Shown one piece after another: positions 40,322 to 52,149 of a stretch of DNA of 64,000 bases. This DNA comes from Piscinibacter sp. XHJ-5 (lineage in GTDB: Bacteria > Pseudomonadota > Gammaproteobacteria > Burkholderiales > Burkholderiaceae_C). Both the position numbers and the translations under genes were made by a program. The stretch lies in contig NZ_CP123228.1 of the NCBI RefSeq assembly GCF_029855045.1, forward strand, positions 496,001-560,000. The letters are read 5' to 3'. Each line of letters starts with the position of its first letter. Positions within the stretch are counted from its first letter, which is position 1. The notes beneath the pieces are model-generated. The model made no database searches, was not told the DNA's origin, and saw only the letters and a list, made by a program, of their open reading frames with translations.

Positions 40322-42736
40322 CTACTCCAGCGACCTCACGCGCCAGATCTGCGTGGCGTACTCGCGGATGGTGCGATCCGACGAGAAGGGGCCCATGCCG
40401 GCCACGTTGGCGATGGCGCGGCGCGCCCATTCGTCGCGTTCGCGATAGAGGGCGTCGACGCGTCCGTGCGCGGCCACATAGTCGTCGTAGTCGGCGAGCA
40501 GCTTGTAGTGATCGCCGCCGCCCAGCAGTGCATCGACCACGCCGCGATAGCGGTCGGGCTCGCCGGGCGAGAAGCGACCGCCGGAAATCGAATCGAGCAC
40601 GGCCGCCACACGCGGGTGGTTCTGGTAGATGCGCAGCGGCTGGTAGCCGCCCTGGTTCAGCGCCGCGATCTCGTGGGCCCTGTGCCCGAAGATGAACATG
40701 TTGTCCGCCCCGACCTGGTCGCGGATCTCGATGTTGGCACCGTCCTCGGTGCCGATGGTGAGCGCGCCGTTCAGCGCGAGCTTCATGTTGCCGGTGCCCG
40801 AAGCCTCCGTGCCGGCGGTGGAGATCTGCTCGGACAAGTCGGCGCCGGGCATGATGGTCTCGGCCACGGACACGCCGTAGTTCGGCACGAACACCACCTT
40901 GAGCCGACCCTTCAGCCGGTGGTCGGCATTGATCACCGCCCCCACGTCGTGGATGAGGTGGATGATCTGCTTGGCCAGGTGGTAGGAGGAGGCCGCCTTG
41001 CCGGCGAAGATGACCGTGCGCGGCACCCAGTCGACGTGCGGGTCCGCGAGCATGGCCTGGTAGCGGCCGACCACATGCAGCAGATTGAGCAGTTGCCGCT
41101 TGTATTCGTGGAAGCGCTTGACCTGCACATCGAACAGGCTGCCCGGGTCGAGGGCGAGGCCGAGCTCGCGCTTCACGTAGGCGGCCAGGCGTTCCTTGTT
41201 GGCCCGCTTCACGGCCATGAACGCCTCGCGGAACGCCGGGTCTTCGGCATGCGGCCGCAACTCGCGCAGGCGGTCCAGGTCGAGCCGCCATCCGTCGCCC
41301 AGCGTGCTGTCCAGCAGCGCGGCGAGGCCCGGGTTGGCCTGCGCCAGCCAGCGTCGCGGCGTGACGCCGTTGGTGACGTTGGTGAAGCGGTCGGGCCACA
41401 GCGCGGCGAAGTCCGCGAAGATGGTCTTCACCAGGAGCTGCGAGTGCAGCGCCGACACGCCGTTGACCTTGTGGCTGCCGACCACCGACAGGTGCGCCAT
41501 GCGCACCCGGCGCTCGCCCGTCTCGTCGATGAGCGACAGGCGGCGCAGGAAGCCGTCGTCGCCGGGCCGCAGCCGGCCCGCCTCGCTCAGCAGCTCGTGG
41601 TTGATGCGCAGGATGATCTGCAGATGGCGCGGCAGCACCTGCTGGATGAGCGCGACCGGCCACGTTTCCAGCGCCTCGGGCATGAGCGTGTGGTTGGTGT
41701 ACGAGAAGATGCGCGTCGCCTGCGCCCACGCATCGGCCCACGCCATGCCGTGCTCGTCGGTCAGCAAGCGCATGAGCTCGGCGACGCTGATCGCCGGGTG
41801 GGTGTCGTTGAGGTGGATCGCCACCTTGTCGGCCAGGCTCGCCAGGCTGCCGTGCTCGGCGAGATGGCGCGAGAGGATGTCGGCCACCGAGGCCGCAACG
41901 AAGAAGTACTCCTGGCGCAGGCGCAGCTCGCGCCCGGCCGGCGTGCTGTCGTTCGGATAGAGCACCCAGGAGATGTTCTCGAACTCGTTCTTCACCTCGG
42001 CGGCCCGGGCATAGTCCCCGCTGTTGAAGGCATGCAGGTCGATGTGCGCCGGCGCCGCTGCCTTCCACAGCCGCAAGGTGCTCACCTTGCGCGTGCCGTG
42101 GCCGGGAATCACCATGTCGTAGGCCTTGGCGCACACCTGGCCCGCGTGCCGCCACACCGGCTTGCCGTCGACCTCCTCCACCCAGCCGCCGAAGTTGACC
42201 GGCACGCTGATGCCCGCTCGCGGGAACTCCCAGGGCGTGCCGTCGGCGAGCCAGGGGTCGGGCTGCTCCACCTGGCGGCCGGCCACGATGTCCTGGGCGA
42301 ACATGCCGTATTCATAGCGGATGCCGTAGCCGAACGACGGCAGGCCCAGGGTCGCCATCGAATCGAGAAAGCATGCCGCCAGCCGTCCCAGGCCGCCGTT
42401 GCCGAGCGCTGCATCGGCTTCCTCGCCCTCGACGTCCTCGAGTCGGTGGGCATGCGCGTGGACGGCCGACGCCGCGTGCGGCCGCAGCTCCAGCGCGGCC
42501 AGCGCGTTCCCGAGGGTGCGGCCGATCAGGAATTCCATCGAGAGGTAGTAGACGCGGCGCGCGCCCTTGGCGCGCTCCGCGGCCTGCGTTTCCACCCACC
42601 GCTCGGCCAGCTGCTGGCGCGGTGTCTGCGCCACGGCGCGCATCAGGTCGGCGGGAGTGGCCTCGGAGGGAGCGACTCCCACGTTGGTGAGCAGCTCATG
42701 GTCGAGGTCGAGATCGTTGGAGGTGCGGTCGTTCAT
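40322..42736 (-). CDS. glgP: Glycogen/starch/alpha-glucan phosphorylase
   Basis: An 804-residue GT35 enzyme that releases glucose 1-phosphate from glycogen. It starts [20 protein letters not shown] and has [48 protein letters not shown] and the pyridoxal-phosphate site [19 protein letters not shown] (lysine near residue 649). The length is usual. It is divergent from glgC with 140 bases between the starts, and convergent with the second dhaK (70 bases apart, no clear terminator). It supplies breakdown to the glycogen cluster. Confidence 0.97.
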   Translation of the reverse strand: MNDRTSNDLDLDHELLTNVGVAPSEATPADLMRAVAQTPRQQLAERWVETQAAERAKGARRVYYLSMEFLIGRTLGNALAALELRPHAASAVHAHAHRLEDVEGEEADAALGNGGLGRLAACFLDSMATLGLPSFGYGIRYEYGMFAQDIVAGRQVEQPDPWLADGTPWEFPRAGISVPVNFGGWVEEVDGKPVWRHAGQVCAKAYDMVIPGHGTRKVSTLRLWKAAAPAHIDLHAFNSGDYARAAEVKNEFENISWVLYPNDSTPAGRELRLRQEYFFVAASVADILSRHLAEHGSLASLADKVAIHLNDTHPAISVAELMRLLTDEHGMAWADAWAQATRIFSYTNHTLMPEALETWPVALIQQVLPRHLQIILRINHELLSEAGRLRPGDDGFLRRLSLIDETGERRVRMAHLSVVGSHKVNGVSALHSQLLVKTIFADFAALWPDRFTNVTNGVTPRRWLAQANPGLAALLDSTLGDGWRLDLDRLRELRPHAEDPAFREAFMAVKRANKERLAAYVKRELGLALDPGSLFDVQVKRFHEYKRQLLNLLHVVGRYQAMLADPHVDWVPRTVIFAGKAASSYHLAKQIIHLIHDVGAVINADHRLKGRLKVVFVPNYGVSVAETIMPGADLSEQISTAGTEASGTGNMKLALNGALTIGTEDGANIEIRDQVGADNMFIFGHRAHEIAALNQGGYQPLRIYQNHPRVAAVLDSISGGRFSPGEPDRYRGVVDALLGGGDHYKLLADYDDYVAAHGRVDALYRERDEWARRAIANVAGMGPFSSDRTIREYATQIWRVRSLE

Positions 42737-42876
42737 GGTCGTGCGATTCGTGCGATTGCTGCGATGCGCCACACGGGCTCTTGCGAGTGTCAATGCCACT
42801 GCGGGGACCGTCAACGGCGCCTTGCGCGGCCCGCGGGCAGCAGGCACTATCCGTGTGCAGTGGAGAGGAGCCCGTC

Positions 42877-44142
42877 ATGCCGCACACCGAACTGGCCCGC
42901 AATCTCGATCTTCCCAAGCGGGCCGTCGCCCTGGTGCTGGCCGGCGGGCGGGGCAGCCGGCTCAAGCACCTGACCGACCGTCGTGCGAAGCCCGCGGTCT
43001 ACTTCGGCGGCAAGTTCCGCATCGTCGACTTCGCCTTGTCGAATTGCCTGAATTCGGGCATCCGCCGCATCGGGGTGATCACCCAGTACAAGTCGCACAG
43101 CCTGTTGCGTCATCTGCAGCGCGGGTGGGCCTTCCTGAAGAGCGAAATGAACGAGTTCGTCGACCTGCTGCCGGCGCAGCAGCGCATGGACGAGGAGCAC
43201 TGGTACCGCGGCACCGCGGACGCGGTGTGGCAGAACGAGGACATCATCGAGGGCTATCGGGCCGACTACGTGATCGTGCTGGCCGGCGACCATGTGTACA
43301 AGATGAACTACGCGGTGATGCTGGCCGACCACGTCGCGTCCGGCGCGCCGTGCAGCGTGGGCTGCATCGCCGTGCCGTGCGAGGAGGCGAGCGCCTTCGG
43401 CGTCATGGCCGTGGACTCGCAAGGCCGCATCACGGCCTTCGTCGAGAAGCCGGCCGACCCGCCGCCGATGCCGGACGATCCGCGCCAGTCGCTGGCCAGC
43501 ATGGGCATCTACATCTTCGACGCGAAGTTCATGCGCGCCGAGCTCGAACGCGACATGAAGGACCCGGATTCCAGCCACGACTTCGGCCGCGACATCGTTC
43601 CCCGCCTGGTGCAGCAGGGACTGGCGCGCGCGCATCCCTTCCGCGCGAGCTGCGTCCTGACCCACGACGACGACCAGCCGTACTGGCGCGACGTCGGCAC
43701 CATCGACGCGTACTGGGATGCCAACGTCGACCTCACCGCCACCTTGCCCATGCTCGACCTGTACGACACCCGCTGGCCGATCTGGACCTACCAGCCGCAG
43801 CTGCCGCCGGCCAAGTTCGTGCACAACCAGCCCGACCGACGCGGCACGGCGATCGAGTCGCTGGTATCCGGCGGCTGCATCGTCTCCGGCGAGGTCTCCC
43901 GCTCGGTGCTGTTCTCCTCGGTGCGGGTGCATTCGCATGCCCAGGTCCATTGGTCGGTCGTGCTGCCGGGGGTGCAGGTGGGCCGGCGGGCCCGCCTCAC
44001 GCGCACGGTGATCGACCGCGGCTGCGTCATTCCGGACGACATGGTGATCGGCGAAGACCCGGTGGCCGACGGGCAGCGCTTCTACCGCTCCGAGAACGGC
44101 ATCACCCTCGTCACGCGCGACATGCTGGAGTCGCTGGCTTGA
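42877..44142 (+). CDS. glgC: Glucose-1-phosphate adenylyltransferase
   Basis: A 421-residue ADP-glucose pyrophosphorylase. The nucleotide motif [18 protein letters not shown] lies near residue 20, [18 protein letters not shown] follows, with [12 protein letters not shown] near residue 112 and [14 protein letters not shown] near 135. The C-terminal left-handed beta-helix includes [24 protein letters not shown] precedes the ATG. It makes ADP-glucose for GlgA, whose gene starts 85 bases downstream. It is the committed step and normally allosterically regulated. Confidence 0.97.
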   Translation: MPHTELARNLDLPKRAVALVLAGGRGSRLKHLTDRRAKPAVYFGGKFRIVDFALSNCLNSGIRRIGVITQYKSHSLLRHLQRGWAFLKSEMNEFVDLLPAQQRMDEEHWYRGTADAVWQNEDIIEGYRADYVIVLAGDHVYKMNYAVMLADHVASGAPCSVGCIAVPCEEASAFGVMAVDSQGRITAFVEKPADPPPMPDDPRQSLASMGIYIFDAKFMRAELERDMKDPDSSHDFGRDIVPRLVQQGLARAHPFRASCVLTHDDDQPYWRDVGTIDAYWDANVDLTATLPMLDLYDTRWPIWTYQPQLPPAKFVHNQPDRRGTAIESLVSGGCIVSGEVSRSVLFSSVRVHSHAQVHWSVVLPGVQVGRRARLTRTVIDRGCVIPDDMVIGEDPVADGQRFYRSENGITLVTRDMLESLA

Positions 44143-44227
44143 GCCGCGCCGGGCCGCCAACGGCCATGAAGCGGCCCGCATGCGTGGCCCCCGGGGCTCA
44201 TTCCCGCACGCCGTGCCGGCCTTGCCG

Positions 44228-45688
44228 ATGAAGCTGCTGCACGTGGCAGCCGAAGTGTTCCCGCTCGTCAAGACAGGCGGGCTGGCCGACGTGACCGGCG
44301 CGCTGCCGCCTGCCCTCGCGCGGGCCGGCGCCGATGTGCGACTGCTGCTCCCCGGATTGCCGCCGATCCTCGACGCGCTCGAGGAGTCGCGTGTGGTGCT
44401 CTCGCTGGGACCGCTGTTCGGCGCCGGCCGTATCACGCTGCGCCTGGGTCACCTGCCCGGCAGTGCGGTGCCCGCCTACGTGATCGATGCGCCCTACCTG
44501 TATCGCCGCGGCGGTGGACCGTATCAGGACGACCGCGGCAACGAATGGCCCGACAACCTGCAGCGCTTTGCACTGCTCGGGTGGGCCGGCGCGCACCTGG
44601 CGGCCGGGGAGCTGGACGAGGGCTGGATGCCCGACGTGCTGCATGCGCACGACTGGCACGCCGGGCTCGCCTGCGCCTATGCGCGGGTGCATCCGGGCAC
44701 CGCTGCGCTGACGGTGTTCACCGTGCACAACCTGGCCTACCAGGGCCTGTTTCCGATGACCGAGTTCGACCGCCTCGGCCTGCCCGTGCGCACGCGCGAC
44801 TCCAGCGGCCTGGAGTTCCACGGCCAGCTCTCCTTCATGAAGGGCGGGCTCAAGTTCGCCGAGCGCATCACCACGGTCAGCCCGACCTATGCCGGCGAGA
44901 TCGCGACGCCGGAGTTCGGCTTCGGGCTGGACGGCGTCATCCGCAGCCGCCAGGCGGTGGTCTCGGGCATCCTCAACGGCGTGGACCCGCAGGTCTGGGA
45001 TCCCGCGCGCGACAGCGCGCTGGCCGCCCGCTACGCCGCGGACAGGCTGGACGGCAAGGCGGCGTGCAAGCAGGCGCTGCAATCGGAGGTGGCGCTGGCC
45101 GCGCAGCCGGAGGTGCCGCTGCTCTGCGTGGTGAGCCGGCTGACGGCGCAGAAGGGCATCGATCTCGTGCTGGCCGCGCTGCCCGCGCTGGTGCAACGCG
45201 GGGTGCAACTGCTCGTCGTCGGGACCGGCGATCCCGGGCTCGAAAGCGCGGTCCGCGACGCCGCGCGCAGGCATCCCGGGCGCGTCGCCGCGCGGCTGGT
45301 CTACGACGAGGCGCTGGCGCACCGCGCCATCGCCGGCGCCGACGCCATCCTCGTGCCCTCGCGCTTCGAGCCTTGCGGCCTCACGCAGATGTACGGCCTG
45401 CGCTACGGCACGCTGCCTCTGGTGCGGCGCGTCGGCGGCCTGGCCGACACGGTGGTCGATGGCTCCGACGCGGCGGTGCGTGAGGGACGCGCCACCGGCT
45501 TCGTGTTCGACGCCGCGTCGCCGCTCGCGCTGGAGCGCGCAGTGGAGCGGCTCGTTGCCCTGTATCGACAGCCGCGCGCGTGGCAAGCCGTGATGCGCAC
45601 GGCGATGGCGCAGGACTTCTCCTGGGACCACGCGGCGCGCGACTACCTGGCGCTGTACGCGCAGGCTCTGGCGAATCGCGTCGGCTAG
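44228..45688 (+). CDS. glgA: Glycogen synthase (ADP-glucose)
   Basis: A 486-residue GT5 enzyme that elongates alpha-1,4-glucan from ADP-glucose. It begins [20 protein letters not shown] with the KTGGL donor-binding motif at residue 15. It has [25 protein letters not shown], and the C-terminal [20 protein letters not shown] near residue 378. The length is normal. It is followed by a GC-rich hairpin where it converges with the leftward glycan operon. Confidence 0.97.
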   Translation: MKLLHVAAEVFPLVKTGGLADVTGALPPALARAGADVRLLLPGLPPILDALEESRVVLSLGPLFGAGRITLRLGHLPGSAVPAYVIDAPYLYRRGGGPYQDDRGNEWPDNLQRFALLGWAGAHLAAGELDEGWMPDVLHAHDWHAGLACAYARVHPGTAALTVFTVHNLAYQGLFPMTEFDRLGLPVRTRDSSGLEFHGQLSFMKGGLKFAERITTVSPTYAGEIATPEFGFGLDGVIRSRQAVVSGILNGVDPQVWDPARDSALAARYAADRLDGKAACKQALQSEVALAAQPEVPLLCVVSRLTAQKGIDLVLAALPALVQRGVQLLVVGTGDPGLESAVRDAARRHPGRVAARLVYDEALAHRAIAGADAILVPSRFEPCGLTQMYGLRYGTLPLVRRVGGLADTVVDGSDAAVREGRATGFVFDAASPLALERAVERLVALYRQPRAWQAVMRTAMAQDFSWDHAARDYLALYAQALANRVG

Positions 45689-45698
45689 TGCGAGTGAG

Positions 45699-45720
45699 CC
45701 CCTCCCGCGCGCGGGAGAGG
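45699..45720. terminator. Hairpin between convergent glgA and glycosidase genes
   Basis: CCCTCCCGC and GCGGGAGAGG around a GC centre form a short imperfect stem within the 43-base gap between two converging genes. Sequence similarity to the palindromes at 34332 and 54015 suggests that a repeat element serves as a bidirectional terminator. Confidence 0.45.
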
Positions 45721-45731
45721 GCTGGAGCCTG

Positions 45732-46955
45732 TCAACGCTCCCCGTCCTCCACCACCCGCAGCGCCATCAGGAACGCCGCGGCGTTCCAGCTCTGACCCGC
45801 CATGCCGCACGGCGCCAGCGTCTTGCCGTGGAACCATTCGCTGAAGCGCCATCCCCCGGCCTCGTTGGCGGCCGCGAGCTTCAGCAGCTCCGCGCGCGCG
45901 AGCTCGTGCTTGCCGAGCTGCGCGAGCGCCACGACCCAGAAGCCGCCGATGAAGGGCCAGATGCCGCCGTTGTGGTACTGGTGCGGATGGTTCTGCTGGT
46001 GCCGTCCCATGTAGGCCCGCCACAGCCCGTGCTTCGGCTCCAGCGGCTGCAGGACCGCACGCGCGGGATACGGATCGGTGGCGCCGGCGGCCAGCAGTGT
46101 CTTCACGATGCGCTGCGCCATCGAATCGCCGGCCAGGCCGTACAGCATGGCCAGCACGTTGCCGAACACGTCGCCTTCGTCTCCGGCGAAAGAGAGGTTG
46201 ACGAAGCTGAGATAGAGCCCGGGGCTGCGTTGGCCGCGTCGTGCGTAGTGGCCGAGCAGGCGCACGCGGCGGTACTCGGGCAGGTCAGGACGGAACGGGT
46301 GGAACAGGTGCTCGACGTGGTAGCGCGTTTCGCTTGCCTGCGGCAAGCCGTAGAGCTGCTTGACGTGGTACCACAGCGCGTTGGTGTAGAGCACGAAGCC
46401 CGAGCGGGGCATGATGTCGGCCCAGTCGCTGGCCTCGTTCTGCTGCAGCAGGAAGAAGCGCTGGTGCTCCTGCGCATGCAGCCACTGCAGCGCGCGGGCG
46501 ATGGCCGGCGCCCAGCGCTGCTGCACGCCGGGCAGCCCGTTCAGCCGCCGCACGTGGTCGGCGGCGATCAGCCACCAGAGCGTCGCGTCGATGCAGCCCA
46601 GGTACCAGAAGTCGGCCTCCTGGCCCTCGGGGTCGATGAACTTGGGGATCTGGCCGTTGGGTGCCTGGCCCTCGGCCAGCGCGTCCAGGCTGGCGATGGC
46701 GCCCTGCTCCAGCGCCGGCACGCCGCTTCCGGCCATGGCCAGCACGCAGATCGCCGCATCGCGACCGAAGACGCGGGTGTAGCTGCGCGCCTGCGCCTGC
46801 GGCCCGGGCGTGGCGGCGAGGATGCCGCGCGGACCGAGATTGCGCTCCAGCAGCGCCAGGCAGGCGTTGCGGCAACGGCCGAGCACATCGTCGCGCGGCG
46901 CTGGGAGGCGCACGGCGGCGCCCCGTTCGGACATGGATGCTTCGTCTTGGCTCAC
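45732..46955 (-). CDS. Six-hairpin glycosidase (GH100/amylo-1,6-glucosidase-like)
   Basis: A 407-residue (alpha/alpha)6-barrel type protein. Recognisable stretches are SYTRVFGRDAAICVLAMAG, FWYLGCIDATLWWLIAAD, ASDWADIMPRSGFVLYTNAL and PHQYHNGGIWPFIGGFWVVA. These are shared with neutral/alkaline invertases and with debranching-enzyme C-terminal domains. The place at the end of the glucan operon, 112 bases after MalQ-TreY, suggests action on an alpha-glucan or on sucrose. It could hydrolyse alpha-1,6 branch stubs. The exact bond is not determined. Confidence 0.75.
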   Translation of the reverse strand: MSQDEASMSERGAAVRLPAPRDDVLGRCRNACLALLERNLGPRGILAATPGPQAQARSYTRVFGRDAAICVLAMAGSGVPALEQGAIASLDALAEGQAPNGQIPKFIDPEGQEADFWYLGCIDATLWWLIAADHVRRLNGLPGVQQRWAPAIARALQWLHAQEHQRFFLLQQNEASDWADIMPRSGFVLYTNALWYHVKQLYGLPQASETRYHVEHLFHPFRPDLPEYRRVRLLGHYARRGQRSPGLYLSFVNLSFAGDEGDVFGNVLAMLYGLAGDSMAQRIVKTLLAAGATDPYPARAVLQPLEPKHGLWRAYMGRHQQNHPHQYHNGGIWPFIGGFWVVALAQLGKHELARAELLKLAAANEAGGWRFSEWFHGKTLAPCGMAGQSWNAAAFLMALRVVEDGER

Positions 46956-47067
46956 GCGCGCATGCTGGCCGATCCGGACGACGGCCGATCGAAGGATCAG
47001 CGCCGGTTTCGGCCATCTCTTCGCGCCGCCGGCGCGCCTGCGATCGCCGCCTTGAATGGCAGCCGGG

Positions 47068-50000
47068 CTACTCGGGGACGAGCACGGCCATCGGCAAGGT
47101 CGCGAACATCGACGCCACCGGCAGTGGCCGGCCGCCGTCCACCACCAGCACCTGACCGCTCAGCACGTCGCGCCACTGCCGGTCGCCCGGGACCTCGAGC
47201 ACGGCATCTCCCCACACGTTCTCCGCGGGCCAGGCGGGCCGCGCATCGAGCAGGCGAGCGAACCAGCGCCCGCAGGCCACGACCATCTGCTGTCCGGCGG
47301 TCTCCCGCACGAAGGCCACCACGTGGTCCTTGTGCTGCCCGGTCACCTGCAATGCCGCATAGCCGCCGTCGCGCAGCAGTTCGGGCTGTTGCCGGCGCAG
47401 CTGCAGCAGCCGCCAGATGATCCACAGCTTGAGCCGCCCGTCGTGCGGCGCCGCGGTCATTGCCGCGAGGCCGGTGCGCCAATCGGGCTGCTCCGACAGC
47501 CGTTGCAGCTCGTCGAGCAGGCGCCGCCGCGCCTCGTAGTCCACCGGCCTTCGGTTGTCCGGGTCGACGAGGCTCAGGTCCATCACCTCGTTGCCCTGGT
47601 ACAGGTCGGGCACGCCGGGCACGGTGAACTTCAGCAGGACCATGGCCAGGCTGTTCAGCGCACCGAACCAGCCGAGAAGCTCGGCCTGCGCCTGCAGCTC
47701 GGTCAGCACCGGATTCGGCCGCACGCGTGCCAGCACGCTGCGCACGAAGGCCCGCAGCCCGTCCTCGTACTCGGCATCGGGGCTGACCCAGCTCGTGTGA
47801 CGCTTGGCTTCGCGCGCGGCCTTCACCGCGTAGGCCTCGATGCGCTCGCGGTACGCGACGATCGAATCGTCGTCCAGGCCGCCGGCGGGCAGCGTGCCCA
47901 GCAGGGTCTGCAGCAGCAGCACCTCGTCGGCGCGCGACGGCACCGGCATGCCGGCGTCCGCATGGCCGGCCACGACGGCGTGGCGGGCGCGCTGCAGCTG
48001 CGGCGCGGCATTGAAGCGGCGCAGCCACAGTCGCCACGCTGCCGGCATCTCGCTCAGCACGTCCAGGCGGCAGCGCACGTCTTCCGAGCGCTTGTTGTCA
48101 TGCGTCGACGTGGCGACGATGGTGTATGGCCAGCGCGCGGCGCGGTCGGCGTTGGCCGCATGGAAGCCGCGCAGGGTCATGCCGAAGGTTCCCGGATCGC
48201 CGCCCACCTCGTTGAGCGACACCAGCCGGTGATAGCGATAGAAGGCGGTGTCCTCCACGCCCTTGGCCGTGACCGGCGCGGTGAACTGCTGGAAGCGCAT
48301 CGCGAAGCGGCGCACGCGCTCCTTCAGCGCATCGTCGGCGCCCTCGATGGCCTCGGCCAGCAGCGTGCGGCGCACGAAGTCGAAGATGCTGGTGTCGGCA
48401 GCCCTCGCGCGCCGACGCGCGCTCGCGACGGCCCAGTCGATGAAGCGCTGGTCCTGGGCCGAAGGCTTGTCGACGATGTAGGTGCGGTACACCGGCATGC
48501 AGGCCGCGACTTCGGCGAGCGCCTCGCGCAGCGTGTTGAAGGTGTGGTCGCGGGTGCGGCGATGGGCGCGGGCAATGCGCAGCAGCTCGGTGGCGAGCAC
48601 GGTCAGCTCGGAGGCCAGCGAGCTGCGCATGATCGTGCGCTTGCCCGCGTAGGCAAATTCCTCGAAGTGCCCGGGCTCGCCGCTGAAGCGCTGCCACAGT
48701 CGATCGAAGCGCTCGCGCGCCGCGGTGTCGACCAGCACGCCGTTGACGACGTTGGCGAAGCGGTAGCCGGTCGTGCCGTGCAGCGCCCAGCTTTCCGGGA
48801 TGTCCTCGTGGCCGGCGGCGATCTTCTCGGCCACCACGTACAGCGGCCGCGCCGGCCGGCCATGCGCGTCCGCCCGCGGCAGCACGATGCCGGCGCGGCG
48901 CGCATAGCCCTGCTGCAGCCGCTCGAAGTACTGCGCCGGGTCATGCAGGCCATCGGGATGGTCGATCCGCAGCCCGTCGACGACGCCGGCGGCGGCGAGG
49001 TCGAGCGCGAACCCTTGCGTCGCCTCGAACACGTCGGGCTCTTCCATACGCAATGCCGCGAGGTGGTTGATGTCGAAGAAGCGCCGGTAGTTGATCTCGT
49101 CGGACGCCACGCGCCAGTACGCGAGGCGGAACGCCTGGGCCTCGTGCAGCGCGTCCAGCGAATCGGGGCTGGCGGAGGCCGCGACGACCGCCTCGATGGC
49201 GGCGCGCACGCCCTCGGCCTCGCCGAGCAGGGCCACCAGGCGCGCCTGCAGCCGCGCATGGTCGTGCCTGCGCTGGACGGCGGCGTGGGGATCCGCCGTG
49301 TCACGCGGCGGCAGCTGGCCGAAGCCCGTCGCGACGCTTTGCAGGGCGAGACCGGCGGCGCCCGGCAGGCGCTCGGCCGCGCGCAGCAGCAGCGGGGCGG
49401 CCGTGCGCGGATCGAGCGGAAAGCGGTGCTCGAAGTAGCGCAGCGAGAAGCTGCCCGCTTCGCCCTCGAAGACGAGCGCGAGCTCGCCGCGCTCGAGCAC
49501 CCCGCCGAAATGGTCGCCCAGCACCGGAAGGAGCACCCTGCCGTCGAGCGCGCGGTCCACCGGATGCCAGTCGATGTCGAACCAGCTCGCATGGGCCGAG
49601 GCCGGTCCGTGCTGCAGCACGTCCATCCACCAGGCGTTGTCGGCCGCGAAGATGCCCATGTGGTTGGGCACCATGTCGATGAGCAGGCCCATGCCGCGCT
49701 CGCGCGCCGCGCGGGCGAAGCGATCGAAGGCCTCGCGCCCACCCAGCTCGGGGTTGATCTCGTCGTGCGCGACGATGTCGTAGCCGTGCGTGCTGCCCGG
49801 CCGCGCCCGCATCACCGGCGAGCAGTACAGATGGCTCACGCCCAGGCCTTGCAGGTACGCCAACACCTGCTGCGCATCGTCGAAGGTGAAGTCCCTGTGG
49901 AACTGCAGCCGGTAGGTGGCGCGCGGCACGACCGCCTCGGTGCGCGGCGGCGCCATGCCGGAAAGCGGCGCGTGCGGACGCAGCCGCGCCAGCAGGCGGC

Positions 50001-52149
50001 AGGTGGATTGCAGGCGCTCGTCCTCGGCCAGTTGCTGGAGCGACAGCGGCAGCTTCTGCCGCCAGTTGGGATGCTGGTCCACGGTGCCGGGCAGATTGGC
50101 CTGGCCCAGCACGCCGAGCACGTCCTCGGGCTGCACCACCATCACGCGAGACGGTGTGGACGCGGCAAAGGCATGCACGGCCTCGGCCAGCTCGGCGGTG
50201 AGCGGCCCTGCGGCCGCCACTTCCGGCGCGAGCCCGTCCGGGAGCAGGGCGGCGTGCTGCAGGGCCAGCAGCAGGCGCACGCGCTCCTGCATCCGACCCA
50301 CGAGCTGGTCCTCGTACACCTGGTCGCTCGGAAACAGGCCCAGCGTGCGGCGCACCTGCAGGTCGTGCCCGCTCCACCAGCCGGCCAGCGTGGGCAGGTC
50401 GTGCGTGCCCACCGCCACCAGCGCCTCGCGCGGATAGACGTGCGGCGGCTTGAAGGTGCCGCCCTCGCCACGCTCGAACGCCACCACGCGGTACGACAGG
50501 ACCTGCAGGCGCGCCACCGCGGCACGCATCTCGTCGGCCACCGTGCCCAGGTCCTCGCCGATCACCATGCAGCGGTTGCGCTCGCTCTCCAGCGCGACGA
50601 TCGCCATGAGCTCGGCAAGCGGGTAGTGGACGTACGCGCCGGCGCGCGCGCCTTGCCCGGCGGGAATCCAGTACAGCCGCATCAGTCCCATCACATGGTC
50701 GATGCGCAGCGCGCCGGCGTGGCGCATGCACGCGCGCAGCGTGTCGGCGAAATAGCGGCAGCGGTCGGCCAGCAGCCGGTCCGGACGCAGCGGCGGCAGT
50801 CCCCAGTCCTGGCCCAGCAGGTTGAGCTCGTCCGGCGGCGCGCCCACCGACGCGCCGGGCGCGTAGTGCGCCTGGTGCGTCCACATGTCGGCGCCGGCAC
50901 GGTCCACCGAGACGGCGAGGTCCAGGTACAAGCCCACCGCCAGGCCGCGTTCGCTGCAGCGCCGAGCGACGCGCGCGAGCTGCAGGTCGGCCTGCCACTG
51001 CAGGTAGGCGTGGAACTCGATCGCCTCGCCGTGTTCCTCGCGAAAGCGGCTCACCGCATCGGAGGCGGGGTCGCGATACGCCTCGGGCCACACCGGCCAG
51101 CCCCACACCGAAGCATCCTCGGCATGCAGGCGCGCCTGCAGTTCGTTGAACGTGGCATGCAATGCGAGCGGCTCGCCGCGCTCGGCAAGGAAGTCGCGGA
51201 AGGCGCGCCCGCGCTCGCTGCCGGCGCGCAGGTGGCGCTCCCGAAAGTGCGCCCACAGCAGGCGCAGCACGTCGTCCTTCGCGGCAGCGACGCCGGCGTA
51301 GTCGACGTGGACGGCTTCGCGCAGCTGCGCCAGGCGTTCCTGGAAAGCGGCCGAGCGCACCCGCTGCTGCGCGGCGGTGCACTCGGGGAAGTCGGCCACG
51401 GCCTCGACATCGAGGTACATGGTGTTGAGCTGCGAGCGTGACGACGGGCTGTAGGGGCTGATGTGGTGCGGGTTGTGCGGGAACAGCGCGTGCAGCGGAT
51501 TCAGGCCGACGATGCCCGCGCCGAGCTGGGCGAACAGCTCGGCCGCGGTCGCCAGGTCGGTGAAGTCGCCGATGCCCCAGTTGCGCGGCGACCGCAGCGC
51601 ATACAGCTGCAGTGCGGGGCCCCACACGCGCCCGTCGGCCTGCAGCGCCGGCGGGCGATAGGCATGCTCCGGCGCGCTGACCAGCAGCATGCCTTCGGCA
51701 TCGTCCGTCCCGTCGAGCACCAGGCGGTGGTAGCCCGTCGGCAGCTCGAGGTCGATCGCCGCCCGCAGCGTCTGCATGGCCTGGCCGTCGACCTGGGCTT
51801 GCCCCAGCACCGTGCAGGCGACGGGATCGACGGCGCCGCGGTGCACCGCCCCGCTCTCCTCGTGCAGCGTCCAGTGAAGCGGGCCGCTCCCGGCGGGCAC
51901 GCGCAGCTGCACCTGCACGCGGGGCGCGCCGGCGGTGTGCGCGGCCACCGCGGGCAGCGGCTGCCCCCAGTCGGCGCGCTGCGCATCGGCCAGCGCCTGC
52001 GCGTCGTCGGGATCGATGCCGAATTCGCGCAGCAACGCGGCCAGGCCGGCATCGGGTACCCGGTGGCGATGGCCCCAGATGTCGTGGTAGTCGGCGGCGA
52101 TGCCGACCCGCTCGCACCAGCCTGCCAGCGTCGAGCCGGGTTCAGCCAC
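47068..52149 (-). CDS. Fusion of 4-alpha-glucanotransferase (MalQ) and maltooligosyltrehalose synthase (TreY)
   Basis: A 1693-residue two-enzyme protein. Residues about 1-735 are a GH77 Mal[18 protein letters not shown], the nucleophile region [17 protein letters not shown] near 483, [13 protein letters not shown] near 530 and [13 protein letters not shown] near 583. Residues about 743-1693 are a GH13 Tre[36 protein letters not shown] near 1058, YVVAEKI near 1106, [14 protein letters not shown] and [11 protein letters not shown] near 1350. No stop or frame change separates them. The GTG start overlaps the treZ stop by 8 bases. TreY makes maltooligosyl-trehalose for TreZ, and MalQ recycles the short maltodextrins left over. 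Confidence 0.93.
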   Translation of the reverse strand: MAEPGSTLAGWCERVGIAADYHDIWGHRHRVPDAGLAALLREFGIDPDDAQALADAQRADWGQPLPAVAAHTAGAPRVQVQLRVPAGSGPLHWTLHEESGAVHRGAVDPVACTVLGQAQVDGQAMQTLRAAIDLELPTGYHRLVLDGTDDAEGMLLVSAPEHAYRPPALQADGRVWGPALQLYALRSPRNWGIGDFTDLATAAELFAQLGAGIVGLNPLHALFPHNPHHISPYSPSSRSQLNTMYLDVEAVADFPECTAAQQRVRSAAFQERLAQLREAVHVDYAGVAAAKDDVLRLLWAHFRERHLRAGSERGRAFRDFLAERGEPLALHATFNELQARLHAEDASVWGWPVWPEAYRDPASDAVSRFREEHGEAIEFHAYLQWQADLQLARVARRCSERGLAVGLYLDLAVSVDRAGADMWTHQAHYAPGASVGAPPDELNLLGQDWGLPPLRPDRLLADRCRYFADTLRACMRHAGALRIDHVMGLMRLYWIPAGQGARAGAYVHYPLAELMAIVALESERNRCMVIGEDLGTVADEMRAAVARLQVLSYRVVAFERGEGGTFKPPHVYPREALVAVGTHDLPTLAGWWSGHDLQVRRTLGLFPSDQVYEDQLVGRMQERVRLLLALQHAALLPDGLAPEVAAAGPLTAELAEAVHAFAASTPSRVMVVQPEDVLGVLGQANLPGTVDQHPNWRQKLPLSLQQLAEDERLQSTCRLLARLRPHAPLSGMAPPRTEAVVPRATYRLQFHRDFTFDDAQQVLAYLQGLGVSHLYCSPVMRARPGSTHGYDIVAHDEINPELGGREAFDRFARAARERGMGLLIDMVPNHMGIFAADNAWWMDVLQHGPASAHASWFDIDWHPVDRALDGRVLLPVLGDHFGGVLERGELALVFEGEAGSFSLRYFEHRFPLDPRTAAPLLLRAAERLPGAAGLALQSVATGFGQLPPRDTADPHAAVQRRHDHARLQARLVALLGEAEGVRAAIEAVVAASASPDSLDALHEAQAFRLAYWRVASDEINYRRFFDINHLAALRMEEPDVFEATQGFALDLAAAGVVDGLRIDHPDGLHDPAQYFERLQQGYARRAGIVLPRADAHGRPARPLYVVAEKIAAGHEDIPESWALHGTTGYRFANVVNGVLVDTAARERFDRLWQRFSGEPGHFEEFAYAGKRTIMRSSLASELTVLATELLRIARAHRRTRDHTFNTLREALAEVAACMPVYRTYIVDKPSAQDQRFIDWAVASARRRARAADTSIFDFVRRTLLAEAIEGADDALKERVRRFAMRFQQFTAPVTAKGVEDTAFYRYHRLVSLNEVGGDPGTFGMTLRGFHAANADRAARWPYTIVATSTHDNKRSEDVRCRLDVLSEMPAAWRLWLRRFNAAPQLQRARHAVVAGHADAGMPVPSRADEVLLLQTLLGTLPAGGLDDDSIVAYRERIEAYAVKAAREAKRHTSWVSPDAEYEDGLRAFVRSVLARVRPNPVLTELQAQAELLGWFGALNSLAMVLLKFTVPGVPDLYQGNEVMDLSLVDPDNRRPVDYEARRRLLDELQRLSEQPDWRTGLAAMTAAPHDGRLKLWIIWRLLQLRRQQPELLRDGGYAALQVTGQHKDHVVAFVRETAGQQMVVACGRWFARLLDARPAWPAENVWGDAVLEVPGDRQWRDVLSGQVLVVDGGRPLPVASMFATLPMAVLVPE

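Noticed and set aside
47056..51441. Very long plus-strand open frame (over 1400 codons) opposite malQ-treY
   Set aside because: It is antisense to a protein with complete catalytic motifs, has His/Arg/Ala-biased composition, no domain, and is a product of high GC at third positions. Many similar antisense frames occur across the window.
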